DNA of 64,000 nt from CAZUHB01 sp964620445 (lineage in GTDB: Bacteria; Planctomycetota; B15-G4; CAYZWU01): positions 1-64,000 of the forward strand of contig CAZUHB010000007.1 of assembly GCA_964620445.1 (NCBI GenBank), given 5' to 3'. How positions within the stretch are numbered: the stretch's first letter is position 1; each line of letters opens with the position of its first letter. The notes beneath the pieces are model-generated. The model was not told the origin of the DNA and ran no database searches. It saw only the letters and a program-made list of their open reading frames with translations. Shown piece by piece: positions 16,194 through 24,003 of the stretch. The translations under genes were made by a program, and so were the position numbers.

Positions 16194-17088
16194 AGCCTTC
16201 TCCCTTCAGCTCGAACTCGCTGCCGCCGCGCACCACGATCCGGGTTCCTCGAGGCACGATCTCGCCGATGTCGGTGACCGGGACCGCAAGCTCATCGGAC
16301 GACTCGAGACCCGCCGCACGTTCGGGCGGCACGGTAAAGAGGAGCTCGAAATCCTCGCCATCGGTGAGAGCATGGTCGAGTGGATCGCGCCCCGTCCGGG
16401 CGCTCAACCGTCGGGCGGCTTGCGAAAGGGGGATCCGGTCGCCATCGAGACGAGCGCCGACACCCGAGGCATCGAGGATCCTGCAAAGATCGCGATCGAG
16501 ACCGTCCGAGATGTCGATCATGGCGGTCGGTCTCGCGTGGCGGTTGAGATGGACGCCTTCGCTGACGCGGGGCACGAAATCGAGATGCCAGCCGAGGGAC
16601 GAGCCCCCGAGCGTTCCGGTCACCAGAATCCGGTCCCCTGCGGCAGCACCCGACCGGGTCACGGGAGACAGTTCCCCGACAGGCGCCAGCACGGTCACGT
16701 CGACGACGAGCGGACCGGGCGACCGCGCCGTGTCGCCCCCCACGAGACACGCGCCGAACCGGCCGGCAGCGGCGGTCATCGACTCGATCATCGTCTTGAG
16801 AAATTTTTCGGTCGTTCCTTTAGGAACAGCGGCGCTCACGAGACACCATCTCGGCTCCAGCCCCATGGCGGCCATATCGGACAGGTTCCGATTCAGCGCC
16901 TTGGCGCCGATCTGGTCGGGTCCGGCCTCGGGCCGGGTGAAGTGAACCCCTTCCACGAGAATGTCCGACGCCGCGGCCAGAGGCCCGTCCCCGTCGAGAA
17001 GGGCCGCGTCGTCGCCGATCCCCAGCAGCACCCCCTTGCCTGGCGGGATCTTATCCCGGAGCCACTCGTGCAGATCGGACTCTTTCAC
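16177..17088 (-). CDS. thiL: Thiamine-monophosphate kinase
   Basis: The 303-aa protein has the PurM-like ThiL motifs LGIGDDAALL, EGVHFTR, NLSDMAAMG, VGGDTARS and MIDISDGLDRDL, which bind Mg-ATP and thiamine monophosphate. It makes thiamine diphosphate, the cofactor used among others by transketolase encoded downstream. The start is a GTG at 17088 that shares a GTGA overlap with the stop of the upstream isomerase gene, so translation is coupled. The reading frame stays open far upstream, but that portion runs antisense-like through the isomerase gene and is not coding. Confidence 0.93.
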   Translation of the reverse strand: MKESDLHEWLRDKIPPGKGVLLGIGDDAALLDGDGPLAAASDILVEGVHFTRPEAGPDQIGAKALNRNLSDMAAMGLEPRWCLVSAAVPKGTTEKFLKTMIESMTAAAGRFGACLVGGDTARSPGPLVVDVTVLAPVGELSPVTRSGAAAGDRILVTGTLGGSSLGWHLDFVPRVSEGVHLNRHARPTAMIDISDGLDRDLCRILDASGVGARLDGDRIPLSQAARRLSARTGRDPLDHALTDGEDFELLFTVPPERAAGLESSDELAVPVTDIGEIVPRGTRIVVRGGSEFELKGEGFDHTL

Positions 17089-17924
17089 ACCGTCCCCTCG
17101 AAATAGGGTCTGAGAAAACGAAATGCCTCCTCGGCAGCCATCTCCGGTTTCTTGCTGTAAGGGTAGAGTTCCACCGTGACGAATCCGTCGTAGTCGACCT
17201 TCTTGAGCGCGTCGAAGATGGAATCGAAATCCATGGCACCCATGCCGGGAATCAGATGGCGGTGAACGCGGTTCGGGGCGATATCCTCGATGTGGATATG
17301 CTTGAGCATCGAACCGTAGGTCCGGATCAACCCGGCCGGATCGTCTCCGATGCAGAAGAAATGGCCCAGATCGAAATTGACGCCGAGGGCTGGGCTGTCC
17401 ATGTTCTCTAGAAAGGACACAATGCCGTCCATGTCCTCGAAGAGCAGATCGGGCTCCGGCTCGATGAGAAGGGCCACGCCCAGCTCCTCGGCGCGCGGAA
17501 TCACCTGATCGAGGGTCCGGGCGAAAAGCGCGTACTCCTGCCCCCGCGCCTCGGCGCCGCCCTCGACCGGCCCTCCCGGCTCGGTCGACACGTGCGGAAT
17601 GCCCAGCATGCGGGCCAGCTCGAGACAGGCGATGGTGTGGTCGACCCGCTTCTGCCTGTCGGCGTCGTTCTTCTCGATCCACGAGGGGCGGTGCATGGTG
17701 CCGATCGCCTGCATCGGAAAACCGTTGATGTTGCAGAGAGTGAGCCCCAGTTCGTCAGCTTTCCGGCCGATCGCGTCCACCCTCTCCTTGTCGAGATCGG
17801 GCGGCCAGAAATGGGGCCGGTCAGCCATGATCTCGACTCCCTGGTAGCCGATCCCGGCGATGACGTCGAGAGCATCATCGAGAGGGTGTTCCACAAAGGC
17901 ATTGCTCGAGAAGGAGAGTTTCAT
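17085..17924 (-). CDS. Sugar phosphate isomerase/epimerase (AP_endonuc_2 TIM barrel)
   Basis: The 279-aa protein is a xylose-isomerase-like TIM barrel. It begins MKLSFSSNAFVEHPLDDAL and shows the metal-site strands ALLIEPEPDLL, LGVNFDLGHFF, HIHIEDIAP and VTVELYPYS, whose Glu, Asp, His and Glu residues form the typical metal-binding set. Such enzymes interconvert keto- and aldo-sugars or their phosphates, or act in inositol metabolism. AGGAG lies about 8 nt before the ATG at 17924; the longer upstream frame lacks any support. It is the first gene of the isomerase-thiL-tsaE set. The substrate is not determinable from sequence. Confidence 0.85.
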   Translation of the reverse strand: MKLSFSSNAFVEHPLDDALDVIAGIGYQGVEIMADRPHFWPPDLDKERVDAIGRKADELGLTLCNINGFPMQAIGTMHRPSWIEKNDADRQKRVDHTIACLELARMLGIPHVSTEPGGPVEGGAEARGQEYALFARTLDQVIPRAEELGVALLIEPEPDLLFEDMDGIVSFLENMDSPALGVNFDLGHFFCIGDDPAGLIRTYGSMLKHIHIEDIAPNRVHRHLIPGMGAMDFDSIFDALKKVDYDGFVTVELYPYSKKPEMAAEEAFRFLRPYFEGTV

Positions 17925-18019
17925 GTACGATCTCCTGATTCTTTGGTTGCGAGGCTCTCGGGCCTCTGTTTCCTCGAGAGACGGCCCGATTCTACACGAG
18001 CCGGGAAGCGAAAAAAACA

Positions 18020-18496
18020 ATGAACGATGTCTACTGGATCGACGAGGGGCGTGTGGCGGGACGGCGCGGCCCGTGGCGCTCGCCCTTCGACTTCGAGGCG
18101 ATGGCGCGCGCCGGGATCGGACACATTCTCTCCCTCGACGCCGATGAGGCTTCGCTGCTGCCGGCGGCTGTCGATTCGATCGAGCTCTCGGTAATCCACC
18201 TGACCGATTCGATCCCGCCCGGTCCGGGTGACAGGGCAATCTACGCACGGCGCGTTCCCGAGGCGGTCGCCCTGGTGGAGAGGATCGTGCGCGAAGACAA
18301 CGGCGCGATTCTGGTTCACTGCCACGCGGGCAACGACCGCACCGGCACGGTACTCGCCTCCTGGCTGCACGCGGCGCGTGAACTTTCCCCCGAGGAGGCG
18401 ATCGCCGCGGTGCGGGCGGCCAACCCCGAGGCCTTGAGCGCGCTCGGTTATGAAGAGATGGCTCTGGAAATCATGAGATCGGAGCCCTCTGCTTGA
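18020..18496 (+). CDS. Small dual-specificity/tyrosine phosphatase-like protein
   Basis: The 158-aa protein carries the cysteine-phosphatase P-loop HCHAGNDRTG, with nucleophile C101 and R107 in the CX5R arrangement and T108 following. The N-terminal beta-alpha part (GIGHILSLDADEA) resembles dual-specificity phosphatases, and D63 (LTDSIPPGPGD) is a candidate general acid. It lacks a signal peptide and should act in the cytoplasm on a phosphoprotein, a phospho-lipid or a small phosphate ester. GGAAG lies upstream of the ATG. It is divergent from the isomerase-thiL-tsaE operon and convergent with transketolase. Confidence 0.8.
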   Translation: MNDVYWIDEGRVAGRRGPWRSPFDFEAMARAGIGHILSLDADEASLLPAAVDSIELSVIHLTDSIPPGPGDRAIYARRVPEAVALVERIVREDNGAILVHCHAGNDRTGTVLASWLHAARELSPEEAIAAVRAANPEALSALGYEEMALEIMRSEPSA

Positions 18497-18544
18497 TCCC
18501 TACCGCCCCGACGCGGATCGGGTCTCCCATCGGGTCGGCATCGT

Positions 18545-20545
18545 TTACCGGTCGAGCAGAGCGAGCGCCCGGGCTGCCACGGCTTCACCTGTCATGCCGA
18601 ACTTTTCTGCCAGCACGGCGTAGGGGGCCGAGGCGCCGAAGGTTTCGATCCCCACGACCCTGTCCGGCGCGGCCGTGTACTTCTCCCAGCCCATGGGCAG
18701 ACCCGCCTCGACCGCCAGACGCAGAGTGCAGGACGGGGGCAGGACCTCGTCGCGATAGTCTTTTGGCTGCTGGTCGAAGAGTTCCCACGACGGCAAACTC
18801 ACGACGCGCACCTTCGATCCGCGCTCCCCGAGAATCTTCTTGGCACCGATCGCGGCATGGACTTCCGAACCGGAAGCGATGAGGATCATCTCGGGAGGCC
18901 CCTCGGATTCGGGGCTCACCACCCAGGCGCCCCGGCCCACGGCGGGCGGCGCGTCGACGTCGAGGACGGGCAGCTTCTGGCGCGAGAGGATCAGCGCGGT
19001 GGGTGCCGTGCGGTTGCGCAGTGCGGCTTCCCAGGCAGCGGCGGTCTCCCGCGCGTCACAGGGACGGATCACGACGAGATTGGGTATGGAACGCAAGGAT
19101 GCGAGGTGCTCCACCGGCTGGTGCGTGGGGCCGTCTTCGCCCACGAAAATGCTGTCGTGAGTGAAGACGTAGATGGCCGGGACCCGGCTCATCGCCGCCA
19201 TGCGGATCGCGGGCCGCATGTAGTCGGCGAATACGAGAAAAGTGCCGCAGTAGGGAATCACGCCGCCGTGAAGGCCAAGGCCGTTGACGAGCGCGCCCAT
19301 GGCGTGCTCGCGCACACCGAAATGGATGTTCCTCCCCCCGTGGAGGTCAGGGCCGATCGTTGGGGCGCCGTCGATGAAAGTCTTGTTCGAGGGCGCGAGA
19401 TCGGCCGAACCGCCGATCATGTTCTCGTAGACCCCGGCCATCGACTGGAGCACCTTGCCCGACGCGACGCGGGTGGCGAGATTGTCGCTCGCGACGAAGT
19501 CGGGCATGTGGGCCGCGGGATCTCCAGGGAGTTCGGCCGAGAACCATCTCTCCCAGTCGGCGGTGAACTCGGGCGACTCCTCCGCGCTCTGCGCGAACCG
19601 GTCCTTCCACTCGCGCTCGGCCCGGGCCATCTCGTCGCAGCGAGCCTCGAAGAACTGCCGCACCTCGGGAGGAACGAAGAACTCCTCCCGCGGCCAGCCG
19701 AGCGCCTCCTTGGTGAGTTTTATCTCATCCTCGCCGAGCGGTGCGCCGTGTGCCCCGGCCGAGTCCTGCTTGTTGGGGCTCCCCTTGGCTATGTGGGTCC
19801 GGCCCACGATCAGCGAAGGCGCATCCCCCTCGGCCCGCGCGTTCAAGAGGGCCGTCTCGATCGCCGCATGATCGTGGCCGTCGATCTCCTGCACGTGCCA
19901 GCCGTAAGCGCCGAACCGCTTGGCCACGTTCTCGCTCGTCGTGAGCGCCGTCGAACCTTCGATGGTGATCTCGTTGCTGTCGTAGAATAAAATCAACTTG
20001 CCCAGTTTGAGATGCCCCGCGAGATCGGCAGCCTCGTGCGAGATCCCTTCCATGAGGTCGCCGTCGCCGGCGATGCCGTAGGTGAAGTGATCGACATGGC
20101 TCGCGCCCCCGGTGTTGAATCGGGACGCCACGATCCGTTCGGCCAGGGCGAGACCCACGGCATTGGCGAATCCCTGACCGAGTGGTCCCGTGGTCGTTTC
20201 CACTCCCGGAGCGCAGCCGAACTCGGGGTGGCCCGGCGTGGGGCTCCCCCATTGACGAAAGTTTTTCAGGTCTTCCATGGTCACGCCGTAACCGGAGAGA
20301 TGGAGCACCGAGTAGAGCATTGCCGAACCGTGGCCGGCGGAAAGCACGAATCGGTCCCGATCGGGCCAGGCCGGATTCCGCGGATTGTGTTTGAGGATCT
20401 TTCCCCAGAGCACGGCGGCGAAATCGGCACATCCCATCGGCATGCCCGGGTGGCCCGAGTTGGCTCTCTGGATCGCGTCGATCGAAAGGCATCTGATCGT
20501 GTCGGCAACTTTTTCCAGAATCGTCTTGGCGTCATAAGAGGACAT
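18545..20545 (-). CDS. tkt: Transketolase
   Basis: The 666-aa protein has the full family length. The thiamine diphosphate-binding GDGDLMEGISHEAADLAGH segment is followed by FYDSNEITIEG. The pyrimidine domain contains the catalytic Glu in HFGVREHAMGALVNGLGLHGG, and the transketolase C-terminal domain is complete. It transfers two-carbon ketol units between pentose, tetrose and hexose phosphates in the pentose phosphate or Calvin cycle. Its cofactor is supplied by the thiE/thiL products in this window. The ATG at 20545 starts the expected N-terminus (MSSYDAKTILEKVADTIRCL). Confidence 0.97.
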   Translation of the reverse strand: MSSYDAKTILEKVADTIRCLSIDAIQRANSGHPGMPMGCADFAAVLWGKILKHNPRNPAWPDRDRFVLSAGHGSAMLYSVLHLSGYGVTMEDLKNFRQWGSPTPGHPEFGCAPGVETTTGPLGQGFANAVGLALAERIVASRFNTGGASHVDHFTYGIAGDGDLMEGISHEAADLAGHLKLGKLILFYDSNEITIEGSTALTTSENVAKRFGAYGWHVQEIDGHDHAAIETALLNARAEGDAPSLIVGRTHIAKGSPNKQDSAGAHGAPLGEDEIKLTKEALGWPREEFFVPPEVRQFFEARCDEMARAEREWKDRFAQSAEESPEFTADWERWFSAELPGDPAAHMPDFVASDNLATRVASGKVLQSMAGVYENMIGGSADLAPSNKTFIDGAPTIGPDLHGGRNIHFGVREHAMGALVNGLGLHGGVIPYCGTFLVFADYMRPAIRMAAMSRVPAIYVFTHDSIFVGEDGPTHQPVEHLASLRSIPNLVVIRPCDARETAAAWEAALRNRTAPTALILSRQKLPVLDVDAPPAVGRGAWVVSPESEGPPEMILIASGSEVHAAIGAKKILGERGSKVRVVSLPSWELFDQQPKDYRDEVLPPSCTLRLAVEAGLPMGWEKYTAAPDRVVGIETFGASAPYAVLAEKFGMTGEAVAARALALLDR

Positions 20546-20740
20546 TCGAAAATCTCCGGTTTTCGTTGAGCTGCGCTCATTTTTTTAGGAATGTGGCCCA
20601 CCTCTGATCATCATTCCTTTCGGAAGCGAAAAATCCAACCTCCCGCTGCGATTTTTTTGATCTCCTTCGCGGATTCGCGGGGGAATCCGGGCGCGGTGCT
20701 CCGCCCGAGAAAAGTCTCCGTTGAGGCCGGGCCGATCCGC

Positions 20741-21238
20741 TCAGAAAGGCGACTGCACGAGGAACCGCCCCACGATCACCTGTCTCGGAATGAGCCCCGT
20801 CCGGCGGCTGTCAGGAAAGGTGGAATAGGGATTGTCGTTGAGGAGCAGATACATCCCCTCGGGAATCCGGCCGGCGAGCCGACCCGTCTCGGAAGAGCGA
20901 AACGCCGTCGGTTCGCCGTTGACCTCGAGAAATTTCTCCCCGGCGGCGACCCTGTCGCCCGGTATACCGAACACGCGCGCCACGCGCTTGATCGGACTGC
21001 CCTCCGGGCCTTCCATGAAAAACACGACGATCTGGCCCCGCTCCGGCCGGTCCTCTTCCGATGCGTAGTTTTTCACGACGAGCGATCTCCCGCCGGTGAC
21101 GCCCAGAACGGAGTTGTCCCCCTCGCTCACGCGGACAAAGGAGTAGTCGGACAGGAACTGCCAGAGAAGAACGATGACGACCACATAGCAGACGTAGCGT
21201 ACCCAGCGGGTGATGACCTTCGGTTCAGGTGTCTTCAT
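20741..21238 (-). CDS. Signal peptidase I-like protein with Ser-to-Asp change at the nucleophile position
   Basis: The 165-aa protein (ATG at 21238, 10 nt after the stop of the ThiE-like gene) has one N-terminal membrane anchor (WVRYVCYVVVIVLLWQFL) and the S26 signal-peptidase core. That includes the general-base Lys84 in IKRVARVFGIPGD and the downstream LLNDNPYSTFPDSR domain E. In an ungapped match to the usual SGSMxPTLxxGDxxLVxK block, the protein reads EGDNSVLGVTGGRSLVVK, so the nucleophilic Ser aligns with Asp41. Ser43 lies two residues on. It may be an inactive paralogue, a redirected peptidase, or use Ser43. It also lacks the Met of the SM pair. The reading frame reaches upstream to 21319, but that part overlaps thiE. 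Confidence 0.75.
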   Translation of the reverse strand: MKTPEPKVITRWVRYVCYVVVIVLLWQFLSDYSFVRVSEGDNSVLGVTGGRSLVVKNYASEEDRPERGQIVVFFMEGPEGSPIKRVARVFGIPGDRVAAGEKFLEVNGEPTAFRSSETGRLAGRIPEGMYLLLNDNPYSTFPDSRRTGLIPRQVIVGRFLVQSPF

Positions 21239-21248
21239 CGGCTTCGAC

Positions 21249-21923
21249 TCATTCCTCACCTTTCGTCGCGAGACCGCGCGCAACGAGCGCCGCGCCCTCG
21301 GCCGGATCGGACCCTCCAAAGATGGCCGAGATCGCTGCCACGCACCGGCAACCTTTCCTGCTCAACGCGGCAGCCCGCGAGGGATCGATTCCTCCGAGAG
21401 CCACCACGGGCAGATCGAGCCCTCTCGCGGCGCGCATGAACTCCTCGGCTCCGAGCGGCGCGGCGCCGATCTTGGAGGCCGTGGCGAACACGGGACTATA
21501 AGTGATGTAACTGCACGACGCGATCTCGTCAAGATGGTCGTCGAAAGGAAAGTGCACCGAATATCCGATCGCCATGGGAGATCCCACGAGCGCGCGCGCC
21601 GTCCGCGGTCCGACCGTGCGCACCCCGAGATGAACGGCGTCGGCGCCGGCGGCGAGCGCGGCCTCGGGGGAGCCATTGAGGATGAAATAGAAACCCAGTT
21701 CGCGGGAGAGTTCGGCGACGATCTTCCCGCGCGCCACCAGCTCGGCCTCGGGCAGTTCGGGAAAGCGAACCATGATCGCCGTGGCCCCGCCCGCGACGGC
21801 CGCTCTCGCGCCATCGGCCAGCTGCTCTGCCGCCATGCGGGGAGGTGTTATCGCCACGATGCGCAGCGCGCGGATCAACGCGCTCGCGTCCGGCTCATGA
21901 TCGCCGACCGTTCGTTTCCTCAT
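21249..21923 (-). CDS. Thiamine phosphate synthase-like protein (ThiE/TenI superfamily)
   Basis: The 224-aa TIM barrel shows the family landmarks ADAVHLG, AIGYSVHF, ITYSPVFATASK and ALGGIDPSRA. ThiE couples HMP pyrophosphate to thiazole phosphate. The usual Q-x-R-x-K segment that binds the pyrimidine diphosphate reads as MVRFPE here, and NDR reads NGS, so it may be TenI-like or have altered substrate contacts. M5 at 21923 is my start; an ATG at 21935 is the alternative. Either start overlaps the 3' end of the XPB-partner gene by about 30-40 nt. It is the fourth gene of the uvrA-xpb series and precedes the signal-peptidase-like gene by 10 nt. Confidence 0.75.
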   Translation of the reverse strand: MRKRTVGDHEPDASALIRALRIVAITPPRMAAEQLADGARAAVAGGATAIMVRFPELPEAELVARGKIVAELSRELGFYFILNGSPEAALAAGADAVHLGVRTVGPRTARALVGSPMAIGYSVHFPFDDHLDEIASCSYITYSPVFATASKIGAAPLGAEEFMRAARGLDLPVVALGGIDPSRAAALSRKGCRCVAAISAIFGGSDPAEGAALVARGLATKGEE

Positions 21924-24003
21924 CGGGCCGATCACCCTTTTCCAGAAAGATGCCCTTTGCCTCGAGAATGTCCGACAGGGCCTTGCGGTCGCAGTCCGGT
22001 TTGATCATCAGGACCGTGGGCGCGATACGCTCGAGAACGATCTCCTTCAGGCTGCCCGCCTGGAGGATCCTGTCGATCACCTCCTTGTTGCGCACGCGGA
22101 GAAGGGTCGCCTCGCGGATACGGGCGAATTTCACCTTCTCGGCCCATTCTCGGATCGAGTAGATCACGTTCTGAGGAATGCCGACGCGGCTGTTCTCGCT
22201 GAGCAGCGTGAGAATGTCGGACACGGTCATTCCCTCGGCCACCGCTTTCTCCACGGTGGAGACGGTTATCTTGTAGTGATAGGCATTGTCCGACTTGGTG
22301 CGTTCGGCGAACCGGTCCATGCGCGTGATCAGGTCGTAATTGTCCCCGTCCTGGAAAAGGATGATCTCGAAGTCGGGATTGACGATGAGCGGCTTCTGCT
22401 TCAACGCCGACTTGTCGGGCATATCGATCCCGAGCGCCTTGGCGCCGAGCGGATTGAGCAGCATCGTATTGACCTTGCCGCCATGGTAGCCCATGTCGAC
22501 GAGCCCGAGGAGAAAGAACCGCGACCTCATCCACTGGAAGAGCGCATTGGCCATCTGCTGGATGTCCATCATGCGCGTGTTCCTGTTGTACTGGTAGCAA
22601 TTCTGAAAGGCATCGCGAATGTTGTTCCTGTCGAGATCGGCAAGGTAGGCGTTGCGCGTCATGAAGGGGATGTGCATCACGTCATACCAGCGGTTGATAT
22701 CGAGCTGCTTGATGTTCTCGATGAACATCTTCTTCAAACGGGGCATATGGAACTGATCGTCGCCCGGTTCCCACTCGTCGAAAGCGAAGGAGAGAATACT
22801 GCTCAGCTTCTTCTTCAGAGGCTGGTGGTCCCACGACTTTCCCTTCACCGTCAGGCCGATCTGGCGGTTCTCCTTCCGCTGGATCATCCGGTTTCCGAGG
22901 CAGAAGGAATAGATAAAGTCGAAGATGTTGTTCTCCTCGAACTCCTCCTTCCTCGAGAGAATGAAATCCTCCTCGATCTTTTTCACGGCCGTCTTGTAGA
23001 TCGAGCCGTTCAGAGTGAGCCGGATCTTGTTGTGATTGATGAAGGACATGAAGCTGGAAATATCGGAGATCAGATCGACGCCGAGAGTGCGGATCTCGTC
23101 GAGCGACTGGTTTCGGTCGTCGCCGAGTCCGCCGAGATAACTGTCGACCAGCTCGCGATAGATCACGAGCGTTTCGTCGAAATGATTGATGCCGTACTCG
23201 CCGAGCGAAAGATGACGGGTCGTCCCGAGAAGGTGGTCCTCGAGCAGGGTTTTCCACCGGAGCCGATCCCAGGGAGGTTGTTTCTTGCCGCGAACTTTGT
23301 CGTAAAGGGTGCGCGGCATCACACCGCCATACTCGGTGATCGCAAGGTGCACCACGCCTTTCAGCGCCTCGTCGTCGACGGAATCGATCCTCCGTCGCAG
23401 CTCGTCCGGTTCGGCGAGACGCGCCACCGCGTCCTCTGTCGAATCGATCGTCTTGGGCGGTTCCGCCAGGAATGCCGAGGCCATCGTCTTCATATCGGCT
23501 GTTTCAAACTTCTCGAGATATCCCATGAGCGAGAAGGTGTCGTATGCTTCCTTCTCCTCGTCCCAGAGAAAATTCTGCAGCGTCTCGCCCAGTTCTCCCG
23601 GAATGAGATAGGCCTTCCGGCCGAATTCGGAAATGAGACGTCCCCGTGCGGCGCAGACGAATCCCCTCTTCTGGAGCGCGTTGAGAGCGGCCTCGATCTC
23701 GTACTGGTTCATGTAGGAGAAGACCTGAGAGGTGATGATATGCTGCATGTTGCTCGAGTAAGACTCGGAACGGAGGAAGAACTTGAGGATGTCGATCAGC
23801 TTTTTCGACAGAGACTTGAGCCTCCGGCGCACCACGACCTCGTTCATCATCCGCTCGCGCAGAACAGGGATGATCTTGGTCGCCGAATCGGGCGGAGTGC
23901 CGTCCCCGTTCCAGAACTGATACGAATCCTGCAGATCGGGAAGCCGCAGCTGTGAGAAGATCTTTTTTGCGGCCACAGGTTCTTTTCGTGCCATTTTGGT
24001 CAT
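21895..24003 (-). CDS. XPB-partner protein with a helicase C-terminal/clutch-like domain
   Basis: This 702-aa protein has no signal peptide or helicase motifs of its own. Its N-terminal about 500 residues are mostly helical with charged surfaces, and one short winged-helix-like stretch is visible (VFSYMNQYEIEAALNALQKRG). Residues about 537-690 match the Helicase_C_3 type found in XPB/Ssl2 N-terminal regions. The stretch KPLIVNPDFEIILF...YHYKIT...IPQNVIYSIREW corresponds to KPLIVQADRTILLE...YRIT...LPPNVVRDIEEN in the neighbouring XPB protein. In TFIIH, p52 and XPB use related clutch domains to bind each other, so I infer that this protein is a regulatory partner of the adjacent helicase. Its ATG overlaps the XPB stop by 4 nt. 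Confidence 0.7.
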   Translation of the reverse strand: MTKMARKEPVAAKKIFSQLRLPDLQDSYQFWNGDGTPPDSATKIIPVLRERMMNEVVVRRRLKSLSKKLIDILKFFLRSESYSSNMQHIITSQVFSYMNQYEIEAALNALQKRGFVCAARGRLISEFGRKAYLIPGELGETLQNFLWDEEKEAYDTFSLMGYLEKFETADMKTMASAFLAEPPKTIDSTEDAVARLAEPDELRRRIDSVDDEALKGVVHLAITEYGGVMPRTLYDKVRGKKQPPWDRLRWKTLLEDHLLGTTRHLSLGEYGINHFDETLVIYRELVDSYLGGLGDDRNQSLDEIRTLGVDLISDISSFMSFINHNKIRLTLNGSIYKTAVKKIEEDFILSRKEEFEENNIFDFIYSFCLGNRMIQRKENRQIGLTVKGKSWDHQPLKKKLSSILSFAFDEWEPGDDQFHMPRLKKMFIENIKQLDINRWYDVMHIPFMTRNAYLADLDRNNIRDAFQNCYQYNRNTRMMDIQQMANALFQWMRSRFFLLGLVDMGYHGGKVNTMLLNPLGAKALGIDMPDKSALKQKPLIVNPDFEIILFQDGDNYDLITRMDRFAERTKSDNAYHYKITVSTVEKAVAEGMTVSDILTLLSENSRVGIPQNVIYSIREWAEKVKFARIREATLLRVRNKEVIDRILQAGSLKEIVLERIAPTVLMIKPDCDRKALSDILEAKGIFLEKGDRPDEETNGRRS

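Noticed and set aside
17089..17682. Upstream extension of the thiL reading frame
   Set aside because: The region belongs to the sugar isomerase gene in another frame; ThiL homology begins at the GTG at 17088.
22276..23955. 559-aa plus-strand ORF opposite the XPB-partner gene
   Set aside because: Antisense shadow with no motif, while the minus-strand frame has a recognisable domain and coupling.
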